DNA of 33,093 nucleotides, taken from the IMG/VR virus record IMGVR_UViG_3300047557_001212, positions 1-33,093 of that record. One strand, written 5' to 3'. Origin of the DNA: a virus. The notes below the pieces were generated by a model. That model was given only the letters and a program-made list of their open reading frames with translations, made no database searches and was not told the DNA's origin. The position numbers were made by a program, and so were the translations under genes. Below, one piece after another: positions 32,963-33,093 of this stretch (position 1 is its first letter; the number at the start of each line of letters is the position of its first letter).

Positions 32963-33093
32963 ATGAACGAGATAAGTTTCAGAGAAAAAATCGTAGCACT
33001 TCAACATGAATGGCTAAAAGATCCATACAATGACAAAAGATCAAATGATTTTTGGTATGTCATGGACAGTATCAATGATGAACTCATCATAAG
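32963..33093 (+). CDS. Hypothetical protein, N-terminal part only
   Basis: ATG 32963 with AGGAG seven bases upstream opens a frame that runs off the window after 43 codons. It begins MNEISFREKIVALQHEWLKD, a charged helical start. The structured RNA at 32887-32948 is its leader and may control it. Identity of the complete gene cannot be judged. Confidence 0.6.
   Translation, partial: MNEISFREKIVALQHEWLKDPYNDKRSNDFWYVMDSINDELII

Overview
The window is part of a tailed double-stranded DNA phage genome (class Caudoviricetes). The gene set and order (small and large terminase, portal, scaffold, capsid, neck proteins, tail tube, tail chaperones, tape measure, tail-tip proteins, collagen-like fibres) fit a long non-contractile-tail siphovirus. 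There is no sheath, integrase or lysogeny gene, so it is probably lytic, although only part of the genome is visible. The host is probably Gram-negative: the phage encodes a lipobox lipoprotein, uses sigma70-type promoters (TTGACA, 16-17 bp spacer, TATAAT-like), and one promoter carries a Fur-box-like sequence. I cannot name the host or the phage genus.

Layout. 1-428: end of a small gene and a DUF5710-like gene. 429-948: gene-free, hairpin-rich, ending in a strong promoter. 949-4713: a rightward chain of overlapping small genes with a glycosyltransferase and a SAM methyltransferase. 4750-8966: terminase small and large subunits, an HNH endonuclease, an acidic protein and the portal. 9002-12399: scaffold, major capsid, two neck proteins and tail tube, closed by an intrinsic terminator. 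12455-20072: tail chaperones, an HK97-gp10-like protein, tape measure and tail tip. 20084-28085: receptor-binding and fibre module with two collagen-like proteins, an RCC1-like propeller protein and two BppU-like proteins. 28097-28342: a one-pass membrane protein. 28343-28680: a structured non-coding stretch where rightward and leftward transcription meet. 28681-30278: leftward operon of five small genes. 30279-30603: divergent promoter region. 30604-33093: rightward small genes, probably early, each with its own promoter elements.

The right end is the most unusual part. The leftward and rightward arms around 30279-30603 carry the same two promoter-plus-leader cassettes in mirrored order. Each cassette has an upstream dyad with a CAAAAATACA-like core. 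Another promoter (32197-32224) is surrounded by three separate dyads. The last, incomplete gene is preceded by a compact three-way-junction RNA (32887-32948) whose two 7-nt hairpin loops are perfectly complementary. A second structured RNA, a four-way junction, follows the tail operon at 28346-28440.

Functional reading: the 4750-28085 block packages DNA and builds the virion. The 949-3166 genes probably modify a sugar or small-molecule target. The right-end small genes are mostly unrecognised and are likely early host-takeover or regulatory proteins. No endolysin, DNA polymerase, head protease or tRNA gene is visible here. All family calls are from reading the sequence; no database search was run.
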